In this document: positions 8,570 through 16,921 of the stretch, piece by piece
Position numbering within the stretch: the stretch's first letter is position 1
Layout: each line of letters opens with the position of its first letter
Source: Castellaniella sp. S9
Lineage (GTDB): Bacteria > Pseudomonadota > Gammaproteobacteria > Burkholderiales > Burkholderiaceae_B
Assembly: GCF_027257175.1 (NCBI RefSeq)
Contig: NZ_JAPFGD010000003.1
Coordinates: 270,865-334,864, forward strand
Direction of reading: 5' to 3'
Length of the DNA: 64,000 nucleotides
Program-made: the position numbers and the translations under genes
Notes under the pieces: generated by a model
What the model was told of the DNA's origin: nothing
Database searches by the model: none
The model's input: the letters and a program-made list of their open reading frames with translations, nothing else

Positions 8570-9478
8570 ATGGACACTTCCATCAGGAAAATCGGTTTTA
8601 TCGGCCTGGGCATCATGGGCACCCCCATGGCGGGCCACCTGATTGCGGCGGGACATGAGGTCTACGCACACAGCCGCAGCGGGGTCCCCGAGGCGATCGC
8701 GGGCATGGGCGCCGTGCCCTGCGACAACCCCGGCGAGGTCGCCCGCCAGGCGGACATGATCATCCTCATGCTGCCCGATACGCCCGACGTAGAGCTGGTG
8801 CTGTTCGGCGAGCACGGCGTCGCAGCGGGCCTGGAGCCCGGCAAAACGGTCGTGGACATGAGTTCCATTTCGCCGGTCGGCACCAAGTCCTTCGCCAAGC
8901 GGATCGAGGCGCTGGGATGCGACTATCTGGATGCCCCCGTCAGCGGCGGAGACGTCGGCGCCCGGAATGCGTCCCTGTCCATCATGGTCGGCGGCCGGCC
9001 GGAGGTCTTCGAGCGCGCCCAGCCGGTCTTTGCCCTGATGGGCAAGAACATCACACGCGTCGGCGACATCGGCGACGGCCAGACCTGCAAGGTCGCCAAC
9101 CAGATCGTGGTGGCGCTGACCATTGCCGCAGTGTCCGAGGGGCTGCTGTTTGCCGCACGCGCGGGCGCCGACCCCGCCAAAGTCCGGGAAGCCCTGATGG
9201 GCGGTCTCGCAACCTCGCGCATCCTCGAGATCCTCGGCGAGCGGATGATCCGGCGAACCTTCCAGCCGGGATTCCGCATCGCGCTGCATCAAAAGGATCT
9301 CAACCTCGCGCTGGGCTCCGCCAAGGCACTGGGCCTGGCGCTGCCGTCAACCGCGCTCGCCCAGCAATTGTTCAACGCCTGCGTCGCCCATGGCGGCGCG
9401 GACTGGGACCATTCCGGCATGGTCCGCGCGCTGGAACAGCTATCCCGATTCGAAATCGGACAGGACCCCACGGCATGA
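8570..9478 (+). CDS. NAD(P)-dependent 2-hydroxy-3-oxopropionate (tartronate semialdehyde) reductase-like dehydrogenase
   Basis: This 302-residue protein belongs to the beta-hydroxyacid dehydrogenase family (GarR/GlxR, 3-hydroxyisobutyrate dehydrogenase). The Rossmann motif GFIGLGIMG is at residues 9-17, the substrate-binding signature DAPVSGG at 121-127 and the catalytic lysine in GDGQTCKVANQ (Lys174, with Asn177). These residues indicate an active enzyme interconverting a beta-hydroxy acid and its semialdehyde. The overall sequence looks closest to tartronate semialdehyde reductases, but substrate choice within the family cannot be fixed by eye. It lies between an AA_synth gene and a TRAP transporter, which fits uptake and oxidation of a hydroxyacid. 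Confidence 0.87.
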   Translation: MDTSIRKIGFIGLGIMGTPMAGHLIAAGHEVYAHSRSGVPEAIAGMGAVPCDNPGEVARQADMIILMLPDTPDVELVLFGEHGVAAGLEPGKTVVDMSSISPVGTKSFAKRIEALGCDYLDAPVSGGDVGARNASLSIMVGGRPEVFERAQPVFALMGKNITRVGDIGDGQTCKVANQIVVALTIAAVSEGLLFAARAGADPAKVREALMGGLATSRILEILGERMIRRTFQPGFRIALHQKDLNLALGSAKALGLALPSTALAQQLFNACVAHGGADWDHSGMVRALEQLSRFEIGQDPTA

Positions 9479-9546
9479 CCTGATCCCGTCGCGCCGCATC
9501 TGGTCTGAACCCCGGGGATCGACCGCAACCCATCTCAGGAGGCATC

Positions 9547-10521
9547 ATGAAACCCACCAGACTCTTGCTCAGCTTGTGCCTGACGTTCGGACTTACCCTG
9601 GGCGGCGCCCAAGCGCAGACCGTCATGCGTATCAGTATCGCCACGGCGCAGGATTCGCACCAGGGCGTCGCCATCGACACCTTCGCCCGCGAGGTCGAAA
9701 AACGCACCGACGGCAGATACCAGATCAAGACCTTCTACAACGGCGCCCTGGGCGGCGAACGCGAGTACGTCGAGGCGGTGCAGATGGGGACCCAGGAACT
9801 GGCCCTGTCCACCACCGGCCCCATCCCGAACTTCGTGCCCGAGACCAAGATCCTCGACATGCCGTTCCTCTTTCGCGACAAGGCCCATGCCCGTGCGGTA
9901 TTGGACGGCCCCATCGGCGCGGAGCTCTTGAAAAAGTTCGACGGCCGGGGTTTCAAGGCCCTGGGCTGGGGTGAAAACGGCTTTCGCCATATGACCAACA
10001 ACGTCCGCGCCATCCACACGCCCGAGGACCTCCATGGCCTGAAGATGCGCACCATGGAAAACCCGGTGCACATCCGGGCCTACAAGGCGCTGGGCATCAT
10101 TCCGACCCCCATGGCGTTCCCCGAGGTCTTCACCGCCTTGCAGCAAGGCACCGTGGACGGCCAGGAGAACCCCCTGTCCATCATCATCGCCGGCAAGTTC
10201 GAGCAGGTGCAGAAGCACATCTCGCTCACGGGCCATGTCTACTCGCCCTGCGTCTGGCTGATGAACCCGGATGCCTACGCCAAGCTCAGCGACGCCGACA
10301 AGCAGGCCTTCCTCGAGGCCGCCATCGAGGGCACGAAGGCAAACCGGGCCCGCGTCGATGCGGACGACGCCAGCGGGGTGGAGTACCTGCGCAAGGGCGG
10401 CATGGAGGTCATCGAGGATGTCGACAAGACAAAGTTCATTGCAGCCCTGGCGGAGGCCAACGCCTACTTTGAACAGGAATTCGGCGCCGACAACATCCAG
10501 CAGATTCGCGATTTCAAATAG
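9547..10521 (+). CDS. TRAP transporter substrate-binding protein, DctP family
   Basis: This 324-residue periplasmic receptor starts with a clear Sec signal peptide (MKPTRLLLSLCLTFGLTLGG, cleavage near AQA). A perfect AGGAGG site precedes the ATG. DctP family signatures are present: the ligand-carboxylate arginine in GLKMRTMENPVH, then PTPMAFPEVFTALQQGTVDGQENP. It is followed after nine bases by the small permease gene and then the large permease, so the operon encodes a full transporter. It is clearly a different paralogue from the binding protein at the start of the window. The neighbouring dehydrogenase suggests a hydroxy- or dicarboxylic acid ligand, which is inference. Confidence 0.94.
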   Translation: MKPTRLLLSLCLTFGLTLGGAQAQTVMRISIATAQDSHQGVAIDTFAREVEKRTDGRYQIKTFYNGALGGEREYVEAVQMGTQELALSTTGPIPNFVPETKILDMPFLFRDKAHARAVLDGPIGAELLKKFDGRGFKALGWGENGFRHMTNNVRAIHTPEDLHGLKMRTMENPVHIRAYKALGIIPTPMAFPEVFTALQQGTVDGQENPLSIIIAGKFEQVQKHISLTGHVYSPCVWLMNPDAYAKLSDADKQAFLEAAIEGTKANRARVDADDASGVEYLRKGGMEVIEDVDKTKFIAALAEANAYFEQEFGADNIQQIRDFK

Positions 10522-10530
10522 CCGCCCATC

Positions 10531-11025
10531 ATGAAGCAGGCCTTTCTCGCATTCGAGCGCAGGATGACGCAGCTTGCCACCGCGGGGGCCTGCGTCATGA
10601 TGGCGGCGTCCTCCATCCTGGCCATGTTCCAGATCCTGACACGATTCGTTCTGGAGCAGCCGGCCGAATGGACGGAGATCCTGATTCGCTTGAGCCTGAT
10701 CTGGATGGTGTTCCTGGGCTCCCCCATCGCGTTCAGGCTGGGCGCCATGATGAGCGTCGACGTCCTGCACCGTCTCGCCACGCCGTTCTGGCGGCGCGCC
10801 ATCGACTGGATCGTGTTCATCGCCGCGCTCGCGCTGGTCCTGGTGATCATCCATTGGGGCTGGGACTACGCACTGCGCAGCCGGGTGCAATCCATGGCGG
10901 GCCTGGAGTCCATCTCGATGATCTGGGGCTATATCGCCATGCCCATCGGCGGCGTGTTCTGCATCTTCGCCCTGATCGGGCACATGCTCGATCCGAAGCA
11001 CGAAGAGCTGGAAACCGCCACATGA
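10531..11025 (+). CDS. TRAP transporter small permease, DctQ family
   Basis: This 164-residue membrane protein has four hydrophobic segments (about residues 18-38, 50-70, 88-110 and 128-150). The DctQ signature EQPAEWTEILIRLSLIWMVFLG follows the first segment in shortened form as PAEWTEILIR. It couples the binding protein to the large permease. It lies nine bases after the binding-protein stop and 34 bases before the large-permease start, in one operon. Confidence 0.92.
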   Translation: MKQAFLAFERRMTQLATAGACVMMAASSILAMFQILTRFVLEQPAEWTEILIRLSLIWMVFLGSPIAFRLGAMMSVDVLHRLATPFWRRAIDWIVFIAALALVLVIIHWGWDYALRSRVQSMAGLESISMIWGYIAMPIGGVFCIFALIGHMLDPKHEELETAT

Positions 11026-11059
11026 CGGCCCTGGAAACCGACACCCTGGAGCGACAACC

Positions 11060-12337
11060 ATGACCACCGTCATGCTGACCACGATGGCCATCGGCTTCGC
11101 ATTGTGCGTACCGATCGCCGTGGCCATCGGGCTCGGTGCGGTGCTGGGCATACAGGTCGCCGGCATCAACATGCTGCTGGCCGTCAAGGAAATGTATGCC
11201 GCCATCAACAAGTTCCCGCTGGCCGCGATTCCGTTCTTCATCCTGGCCGGCAATCTGATGGAGGCCGGGGGGATATCCGAGCGGCTGGTGGCCTTTGCCA
11301 AGAGCATCGTCGGCAACGTCCAGGGCGGGCTGCCGATGACTTGCGTGCTGACCTGCATGATATTCGCGGCGGTGTCGGGCTCGTCGATCGCCACCACCTT
11401 CGCCGTGGGTTCCATCCTGATCCCGGCCCTGATCAAGAACGGTTACCCCACCCCCTACGCCGCGGCACTGCAAGCCACCAGCGCGGAATTGGGCGTCATC
11501 GTGCCGCCCTCCATCCCCATGATCCTGTTCGGGGTCAGCGCCGAGGTCTCGATCGGGGAGCTGTTCATCGCCGGCATCGGCCCGGGCATCCTCATTGCCG
11601 GCGCCCTGATGCTCTACGTCTACCTCTACTGCAAGATCAAGGGGCTGGGCAAACACGACGGGGACGGGCGCATGGGCCTGCTGCGCGCCACCTGGCGCGC
11701 CGGCTGGGCGCTGCTCATGCCGGTCATCATCCTAGGCGGCATCTATGGCGGCGTCTTCACGCCCACCGAAGCCGCCGCCGTCGCCGTGTTCTACGCATTG
11801 GTCGTCGGCATGCTGATCTACCGGACGATCCGATACAAAGAGCTGGTCCAGGTCTTGCGCAAATCGGTGATCTCGAGCACGGTCATCATGTTCATCATCG
11901 CCAACGCGGGCCTGTTCGCCTTCCTGATCACGCGCGCGGGCGTCCCGGATGCAATCGGCTATTGGCTCGAAGCCAACATGAGCTCGCCGGCGATGTTCCT
12001 GATCGGCACGAACCTCGCCCTGTTCATCATCGGCATGTTCATCGAAACAAGCGCGGCGGTCATCGTGCTGGCGCCCATCCTGACGCCGGTCGCCATGCAT
12101 TTCGGCGTGGATCCGATCCACTTCGGCATGATCATGGTGGTCAACCTGGCCCTGGGCATGATCACCCCGCCGTTCGGCGTCAACCTGTTTGCCGCCTGCT
12201 CAGTCGCCAAGCTGCCCCTCGACAAGATCGTGCCGAACCTGCTGCAGTTCGTGCTCGTCATCGTATTCTGCCTGGCGGTCATCACCTACTTTCCGCCCCT
12301 GTCGCTCACCTTGCGCGATCTGGCCTACGGACACTGA
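11060..12337 (+). CDS. TRAP transporter large permease, DctM family
   Basis: This 425-residue polytopic protein is the transport channel of the second TRAP system. DctM hallmarks are FPLAAIPFFILAGNLMEAGG, SGSSIATTFAVG, the re-entrant loop GVIVPPSIPMILFG, GGVFTPTEAAAVAVFYAL and the second-repeat loop GMITPPFGVNLF. It ends the operon that starts at 7944. The next gene is convergent, only 23 bases away, and encodes a cupin-type regulator that may control this operon. No strong terminator hairpin is visible between them. Confidence 0.94.
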   Translation: MTTVMLTTMAIGFALCVPIAVAIGLGAVLGIQVAGINMLLAVKEMYAAINKFPLAAIPFFILAGNLMEAGGISERLVAFAKSIVGNVQGGLPMTCVLTCMIFAAVSGSSIATTFAVGSILIPALIKNGYPTPYAAALQATSAELGVIVPPSIPMILFGVSAEVSIGELFIAGIGPGILIAGALMLYVYLYCKIKGLGKHDGDGRMGLLRATWRAGWALLMPVIILGGIYGGVFTPTEAAAVAVFYALVVGMLIYRTIRYKELVQVLRKSVISSTVIMFIIANAGLFAFLITRAGVPDAIGYWLEANMSSPAMFLIGTNLALFIIGMFIETSAAVIVLAPILTPVAMHFGVDPIHFGMIMVVNLALGMITPPFGVNLFAACSVAKLPLDKIVPNLLQFVLVIVFCLAVITYFPPLSLTLRDLAYGH

Positions 12338-12360
12338 CGAAAGGGCCATGCAGGCGGGCA

Positions 12361-12927
12361 TCAGAAGCTGCCCGTATCGTTGTTGTTGACCACAACGAAG
12401 AACCTTGCCTCCTGGACCGCCGAGGCATTATCGAACCGATGGGGGAAGTGTGCCCTATAAAAGATCGAGTCCCCTTCGGACAGCTCGTAAGGTGTTTCCC
12501 CATGCCATAGGACGATGGCACCCGACATGATGTAGAGGGTTTCCTCGACCCCCTCCTTGTGCGGGGGAAAATAGCCCGAACTGCGGCCCGGCGGAAGGAC
12601 ATTCATCGCGAAATCCACCGTCCGGACCTCGCTGATCGGCGACAGCGACCAGCGCTCGAATCCCGTCTTGGGCACCCGGAACACCGGATGTTCGCTTTGC
12701 CGCATCACGATCACGTCACGCGGCGCGACACCGCCCACCAATTGGGAAATCGAGATGCCCAGGCCCTCGCAGATCTTGCCCAAGGTCGTCGCCGTCGGTG
12801 AGGAACGGCCCGTTTCGATCTTGGAAAGCATCGAGCGGCTGACCCCGCTCAATTGCGAAACGTCTCTCAGATTCAGCTTTCGGGATTGTCGCAGTTCCCG
12901 CAGTCTGCTGCCGATACCAGAGTGCAT
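12361..12927 (-). CDS. XRE-family transcriptional regulator with C-terminal cupin sensor domain
   Basis: This 188-residue protein has an N-terminal helix-turn-helix of the lambda repressor type (SGIGSRLRELRQSRKLNLRD, then VSRSMLSKIETGRSSPT) at about residues 3-60. A cupin beta-barrel follows at about residues 105-185, with PHKEGVEETLYIMSG and HFPHRFDN supplying likely metal or ligand residues. Such proteins usually repress or activate catabolic and transport genes in response to a small carboxylic or amino compound bound in the cupin. The start is the ATG before HSGIG; frame extension upstream runs into pckG. It is convergent with the second TRAP operon, its most probable target, and lies 14 bases downstream of pckG. 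Confidence 0.9.
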   Translation of the reverse strand: MHSGIGSRLRELRQSRKLNLRDVSQLSGVSRSMLSKIETGRSSPTATTLGKICEGLGISISQLVGGVAPRDVIVMRQSEHPVFRVPKTGFERWSLSPISEVRTVDFAMNVLPPGRSSGYFPPHKEGVEETLYIMSGAIVLWHGETPYELSEGDSIFYRAHFPHRFDNASAVQEARFFVVVNNNDTGSF

Positions 12928-12941
12928 GATCTGGACTTGAT

Positions 12942-14783
12942 CTATGAAACCAGCTGTGCCGTCAGCCGCTCGCAATGGGCGCGCAACGCAGCCGGCAGGC
13001 CCGCGGCGAGCTTGTCGAACCATTCGGCGTGGGAGGCCAGTTCGTGCTGCCAGGCCTGTGCGTCGATGGCGGTGATCCGGTCAAAGGCGTCCCGGCCGAA
13101 ATCCAGGCCGTCCCAAGCGATGTCCTCGTAGCGGGGCGTGGTCCCCAGCAGGGTATCGCGCCCGCCCGCGTCGCCCTCGATGCGCTCGAGCATCCATTTC
13201 AGCACCCGCATGTTTTCGCCGAATCCAGGCCAGAGGAAACGCCCCTCGTCGTCGGTCTGGAACCAGTTGACGGCGAAAAACCGCGGCAGCGTGGCGCCCG
13301 CGGTCTGGAGCTTGTCCCCCAGGCGCAGCCAATGGGCAAAATAGTCGCTCATGTTGTAGCCGCAGAACGGCAGCATGGCGAAGGGATCGCGGCGCACCAC
13401 GCCCTGGGCGCCCGCGGCGGCGGCCGTGGTCTGCGATCCCAGCGTCGCCGCCATGTACACGCCTTCGACCCAGTTGCGCGCCTCGGTGACCAGGGGCACC
13501 GTATCGGCGCGCCGCCCGCCCACCACGAAGGCGTCTATGGTCACGCCCTCGGGGTTGTCCCAATCAGGGTCGATGGCGGGGTTCTGTTGGGCCGACACGG
13601 TGAAGCGGGCATTGGGATGCGCCGCCTTGCGGCCGCAGTCCGGCGTCCAGTCCCGGCCCTGCCAGTCCAGGCAGTGGGCTGGCGCCGGACCCATGCCTTC
13701 CCACCAGACGTCGCCGTCGTCGGTCAGCGCCACGTTGGTGAACAGCACGTTCTCGCGCAGCGAGGCCATGCAGTTGTAGTTGGTCTTTTCATTGGTGCCC
13801 GGCGCGACGCCGAAATAGCCGGCCTCGGGATTGATGGCACGCAGCCGGCCGTCGGACCCTGGTTTGATCCAGGCGATGTCGTCGCCGATGGTAGTGACCT
13901 TCCAGCCCGGCAGCGAGGCCGGCGGAATCATCATGGCGAAGTTGGTCTTGCCGCAAGCCGAGGGGAAGGCCGCGGCCACGTGCATTTTCCGGCCCTGCGG
14001 CGAGGTCACGCCCAGAATCAGCATATGCTCGGCCAGCCAGCCCTCGTCCCGCCCCATGTTGGAGGCGATCCGCAGCGCGAAGCATTTCTTGCCCAGCAAG
14101 GCATTGCCGCCATAGCCCGAGCCGAACGACCAGATCTCGCGGGCCTCGGGGTAGTGGACGATGTACTTGGTTGGGTTGCATGGCCAGGGCACATCGGCCT
14201 CGCCGGGCTGCAGCGGTTTGCCCACGGAATGCACGCAGGGCACGAAATCGCCGTCCTCGCCCAGCACGTCGTAGACCTTGCGGCCCATGCGCGTCATGAT
14301 GCGCATATTGGCCACCACATAGGGCGAATCGGTGAGTTCGACCCCGATGTGGGCGATCGGGGAACCCAGCGGCCCCATGGAAAACGGGATCACGTACAAG
14401 GTGCGACCCTGCATGCAGCCATCGAACAGGCCATGGAGGGTTTCCCGCATCTGGCCCGGCGGCGCCCAGTTGTTGGTGGGGCCGGCATCCTCCTGGCGTT
14501 CCGAGCAGATGAAGGTACGGTCCTCGACCCGGGCGACGTCATCGGGGTCGGACCAGGCCAGATAGGAATTGGGCCGCTTTTCCGGATTCAGCCGGCGCAG
14601 CGTGCCCGCGCGCACCAAGCCCGCGCACAATCGGTCGTATTCCTCTTGGGAGCCATCGCACCATTCGATGCGGTCGGGTCGGGTCAAGGCGGCGATTTCC
14701 CCGACCCAGGCCTGCAGGCGCCGGTGGCGCACCCACTCGGGCGCATCCACCCGCACTGACGATTTCGGATTGGCTGCGTTCAT
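12942..14783 (-). CDS. pckG: Phosphoenolpyruvate carboxykinase (GTP)
   Basis: This 613-residue enzyme converts oxaloacetate and GTP to phosphoenolpyruvate, GDP and CO2, the entry step of gluconeogenesis. It belongs to the GTP class: the P-loop reads [12 protein letters not shown] with the class-specific reactive cysteine at Cys277 and Lys279/Thr280. The kinase-2 region is TIGDDIAWI. The substrate-binding region [14 protein letters not shown] and the C-terminal [23 protein letters not shown] are also typical. The length matches the family (about 600 residues). It is followed by the XRE-cupin gene on the same strand, but an operon relation is uncertain. Confidence 0.97.
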   Translation of the reverse strand: MNAANPKSSVRVDAPEWVRHRRLQAWVGEIAALTRPDRIEWCDGSQEEYDRLCAGLVRAGTLRRLNPEKRPNSYLAWSDPDDVARVEDRTFICSERQEDAGPTNNWAPPGQMRETLHGLFDGCMQGRTLYVIPFSMGPLGSPIAHIGVELTDSPYVVANMRIMTRMGRKVYDVLGEDGDFVPCVHSVGKPLQPGEADVPWPCNPTKYIVHYPEAREIWSFGSGYGGNALLGKKCFALRIASNMGRDEGWLAEHMLILGVTSPQGRKMHVAAAFPSACGKTNFAMMIPPASLPGWKVTTIGDDIAWIKPGSDGRLRAINPEAGYFGVAPGTNEKTNYNCMASLRENVLFTNVALTDDGDVWWEGMGPAPAHCLDWQGRDWTPDCGRKAAHPNARFTVSAQQNPAIDPDWDNPEGVTIDAFVVGGRRADTVPLVTEARNWVEGVYMAATLGSQTTAAAAGAQGVVRRDPFAMLPFCGYNMSDYFAHWLRLGDKLQTAGATLPRFFAVNWFQTDDEGRFLWPGFGENMRVLKWMLERIEGDAGGRDTLLGTTPRYEDIAWDGLDFGRDAFDRITAIDAQAWQHELASHAEWFDKLAAGLPAALRAHCERLTAQLVS

Positions 14784-14825
14784 GAAATGCCTGGCCTCCT
14801 TGTTCTTGTTCCGGGTTCAATCCTG

Positions 14826-14992
14826 CTAGTGTCGTGCCTCGGAAATACGCAGCCATGATGAAATCGATGGATTCGTGTCCGGGGCAAGGCGCAAAGCGCA
14901 GCGATAGCCCGTGCTATCGCGAGCATTTGCAACGCCGCCCCGGGCGCGAAGACACGATTTCATGGATGCGTATTTCCGAGACACGGCACTAG
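14826..14992. repeat. Long imperfect palindrome (candidate MITE/REP-like element or structured RNA)
   Basis: The outer arms at 14826-14850 and 14968-14992 are inverted copies of 25 bases with two differences, both running from CTAGTG through CGGAAATACGC. Inside, 14901-14908 and 14913-14920 form a perfect 8-bp stem (GCGATAGC/GCTATCGC) with a 4-base loop. The intervening arms (around GGGGCAAGGCGCAAAGCG and its partner near 14921-14941, and ATGAAATCG against CGATTTCAT) are also partly complementary. The whole 167-bp unit can therefore fold as one long hairpin on either strand. It fills most of the 337-base gap between pckG and the universal stress protein gene, which holds no gene. Ending in CTAG at both tips is compatible with a small mobile element. 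Confidence 0.7.
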
Positions 14993-15120
14993 TGTATGGC
15001 ATCGAAACACCGTTTTGAACCATGGCCGATGGATGCATGGCCGCCGGCCACCCTTTTCGCTAATATAGGTCTGTAGGGTAGGAAAATCCGACTGAATCCA
15101 CGAGACACAAGGGGGTTTCC

Positions 15121-15951
15121 ATGCTAGGCCGTATCGCAATCCACCTGAGTGACGACGATGCCTGCGCTCGACGCGTCGACGCCGGCTTTCTGCTGGCCAA
15201 GGAACACGGCGCCGCGGTGATCGGCGTCTATCCGACCGAAGACTACATCGACCGCTACGGCAACGTCCTGCCACAGGACATCCGCAGCCACCTGCGCAAA
15301 CAGCGCCAGGAACGCCGCGAAACCCTGCAAGCCCAGTTCGAGCAAAAGGCGCGCGCCGCCGGCGTCCAGGCCGACTGGCGTGAACCGCAGGGCGTGGCCG
15401 AGGAGTCCCTGGCCCTGCATGCGCGCTATTGCGACCTGCTGATCATGAGCAAGTCCCGGCACGACGACCAGGTCGCCCGCCTCATCCCCGATCTGCCCGA
15501 ATCGGTCATCATGGCCGCGGGCCGACCGGTGCTCATGATACCGAATGCTGGGCCCATCGAATCCATTGGCACGCGCATACTGTATTGCTGGGACCAGCGC
15601 CGCGAGGCCGCCCGCGCGTTCGCCGATGCGGCGCCCTTCCTCGAACGCTGCAAAGAACTCGTCGTCCTCGAGGTGGACCGCGACCAGGACATGCTGCAGG
15701 TGCGCGACATCCAGGATGGCGACTTCAGTGATTACTGCGTCCGGCGCGGCTATCCCAAGCCACGGCACCGGATCACGGAAAGCGGCGACATCGGTGTCGG
15801 CCACGTCATCCTGAACGCCGCCAGCGACGCGGCCAGCGACCTGATCGTGATGGGCGCGTACGGCCACAGCCGCATGCGCCAATGGGTGATGGGCGGCGCC
15901 TCGCGCACGCTGCTGTCGTCCATGACGGTGCCGGTGCTGCTGACGCAGTGA
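15121..15951 (+). CDS. Universal stress protein, tandem UspA domains
   Basis: This 276-residue protein contains two UspA folds, about residues 1-140 and 150-276. The C-terminal half ends with GAYGHSRMRQWVMGG, which fits the G-x2-G-x9-G nucleotide-binding loop, followed by SSMTVPVLLTQ, the usual terminal strand. The N-terminal half has a degenerate loop (SKSRHDDQVARLIPDLPES), so only the second half may bind ATP. Tandem Usp proteins are cytoplasmic stress-survival factors. It is a single gene downstream of the palindromic element, with AAGGGGGT upstream of the ATG. Confidence 0.88.
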   Translation: MLGRIAIHLSDDDACARRVDAGFLLAKEHGAAVIGVYPTEDYIDRYGNVLPQDIRSHLRKQRQERRETLQAQFEQKARAAGVQADWREPQGVAEESLALHARYCDLLIMSKSRHDDQVARLIPDLPESVIMAAGRPVLMIPNAGPIESIGTRILYCWDQRREAARAFADAAPFLERCKELVVLEVDRDQDMLQVRDIQDGDFSDYCVRRGYPKPRHRITESGDIGVGHVILNAASDAASDLIVMGAYGHSRMRQWVMGGASRTLLSSMTVPVLLTQ

Positions 15952-16097
15952 CCATCCGCCTGGCCCTGCGACACCGGGGCGACCACATGCCTGGACCTGC
16001 CGCGGACAGCGCGGCAGGGTGATTTCCTGGTACGATTTGCAGCTTTGCGACGACCACGGCGCAACGGCCCAATTGCCTGTTGCGACTTACCCAATCA

Positions 16098-16865
16098 ATG
16101 GCCATGCTGCAAATTTTTCCAGACCAGAGCGCGATTGCCGAGCACGTCAGCAACATCCTGATCGACAAGATCCAAAGCAAGCCCGACGTGGTGCTGGGCC
16201 TGGCCACCGGCGGAACCATGGAGCCGATCTACGAACGGTTCGTGATCAAGGTGCGACGGCAAGGCGTCGACGTGTCCAAGCTGACGTCCTTCAACCTGGA
16301 CGAGTACGTGGGTCTCGCGCCCGATCACCCCAAAAGCTATGCGGCCTACATGCGCAAGCATCTCTTTGGGCAACTGGGCTTTGACGAGTCGCGCCTGCAC
16401 CTGCCCAATGGCCTGGCGCCAGACCTCGAACAACACAGCAAAGACTACGCCTTGCGGCTGCGCCAGACCGGCGGCGTGGAACTGCAACTGCTGGGGGTCG
16501 GCAGCAATGGGCATATCGGCTTCAATGAGCCCGGCACGCCCTTCGACAGCCAGTGCCACGTTGTGCGGCTGTCCGAGGACACCCGTCGGGACAACAGCCG
16601 ATTTTTCGAAGGCAATGCCATCGTGCCCGCCCATGCCGTCACCCTGGGCATGGCGGACATCATGCAGGCGCGGGAAATCCTGCTGGTGGCGACAGGCGAG
16701 GCCAAGGCGCGGATTGTCGCCCACTGGTATCACAACGAGGTCACCGAGGCCGTGCCCTTCACCATTCTGAAGCGGCACCGCCGGGCCCGCATCCTGTTGG
16801 ACGAGGCGGCCGCCAGCCTGCTGCCGGATCAAGCCCGGAAGACCTTGGCGGCGATGCCGGCGTAG
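16098..16865 (+). CDS. nagB: Glucosamine-6-phosphate deaminase
   Basis: This 255-residue protein should convert glucosamine-6-phosphate to fructose-6-phosphate and ammonia. Family signatures are clear: GLATGGTMEPIYE (phosphate loop), TSFNLDEYVGL with the catalytic aspartate, and LGVGSNGHIGFNEPG with the catalytic histidine and the adjoining active-site glutamate. The ATG at 16098 puts the product in register with known NagB N-termini (MLQIFPD); an in-frame ATG six codons earlier at 16080 is the alternative. No nagA or other amino-sugar gene is adjacent, so it is probably a single-gene unit. It is slightly shorter than the E. coli enzyme and resembles the compact form that may lack allosteric control. 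Confidence 0.93.
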   Translation: MAMLQIFPDQSAIAEHVSNILIDKIQSKPDVVLGLATGGTMEPIYERFVIKVRRQGVDVSKLTSFNLDEYVGLAPDHPKSYAAYMRKHLFGQLGFDESRLHLPNGLAPDLEQHSKDYALRLRQTGGVELQLLGVGSNGHIGFNEPGTPFDSQCHVVRLSEDTRRDNSRFFEGNAIVPAHAVTLGMADIMQAREILLVATGEAKARIVAHWYHNEVTEAVPFTILKRHRRARILLDEAAASLLPDQARKTLAAMPA

Positions 16866-16921
16866 CCGGCGTCAGGGTCGCCCGGTACGGGTGCTGCCGA
16901 CGCAGTCAACCGTCCGTTCCG

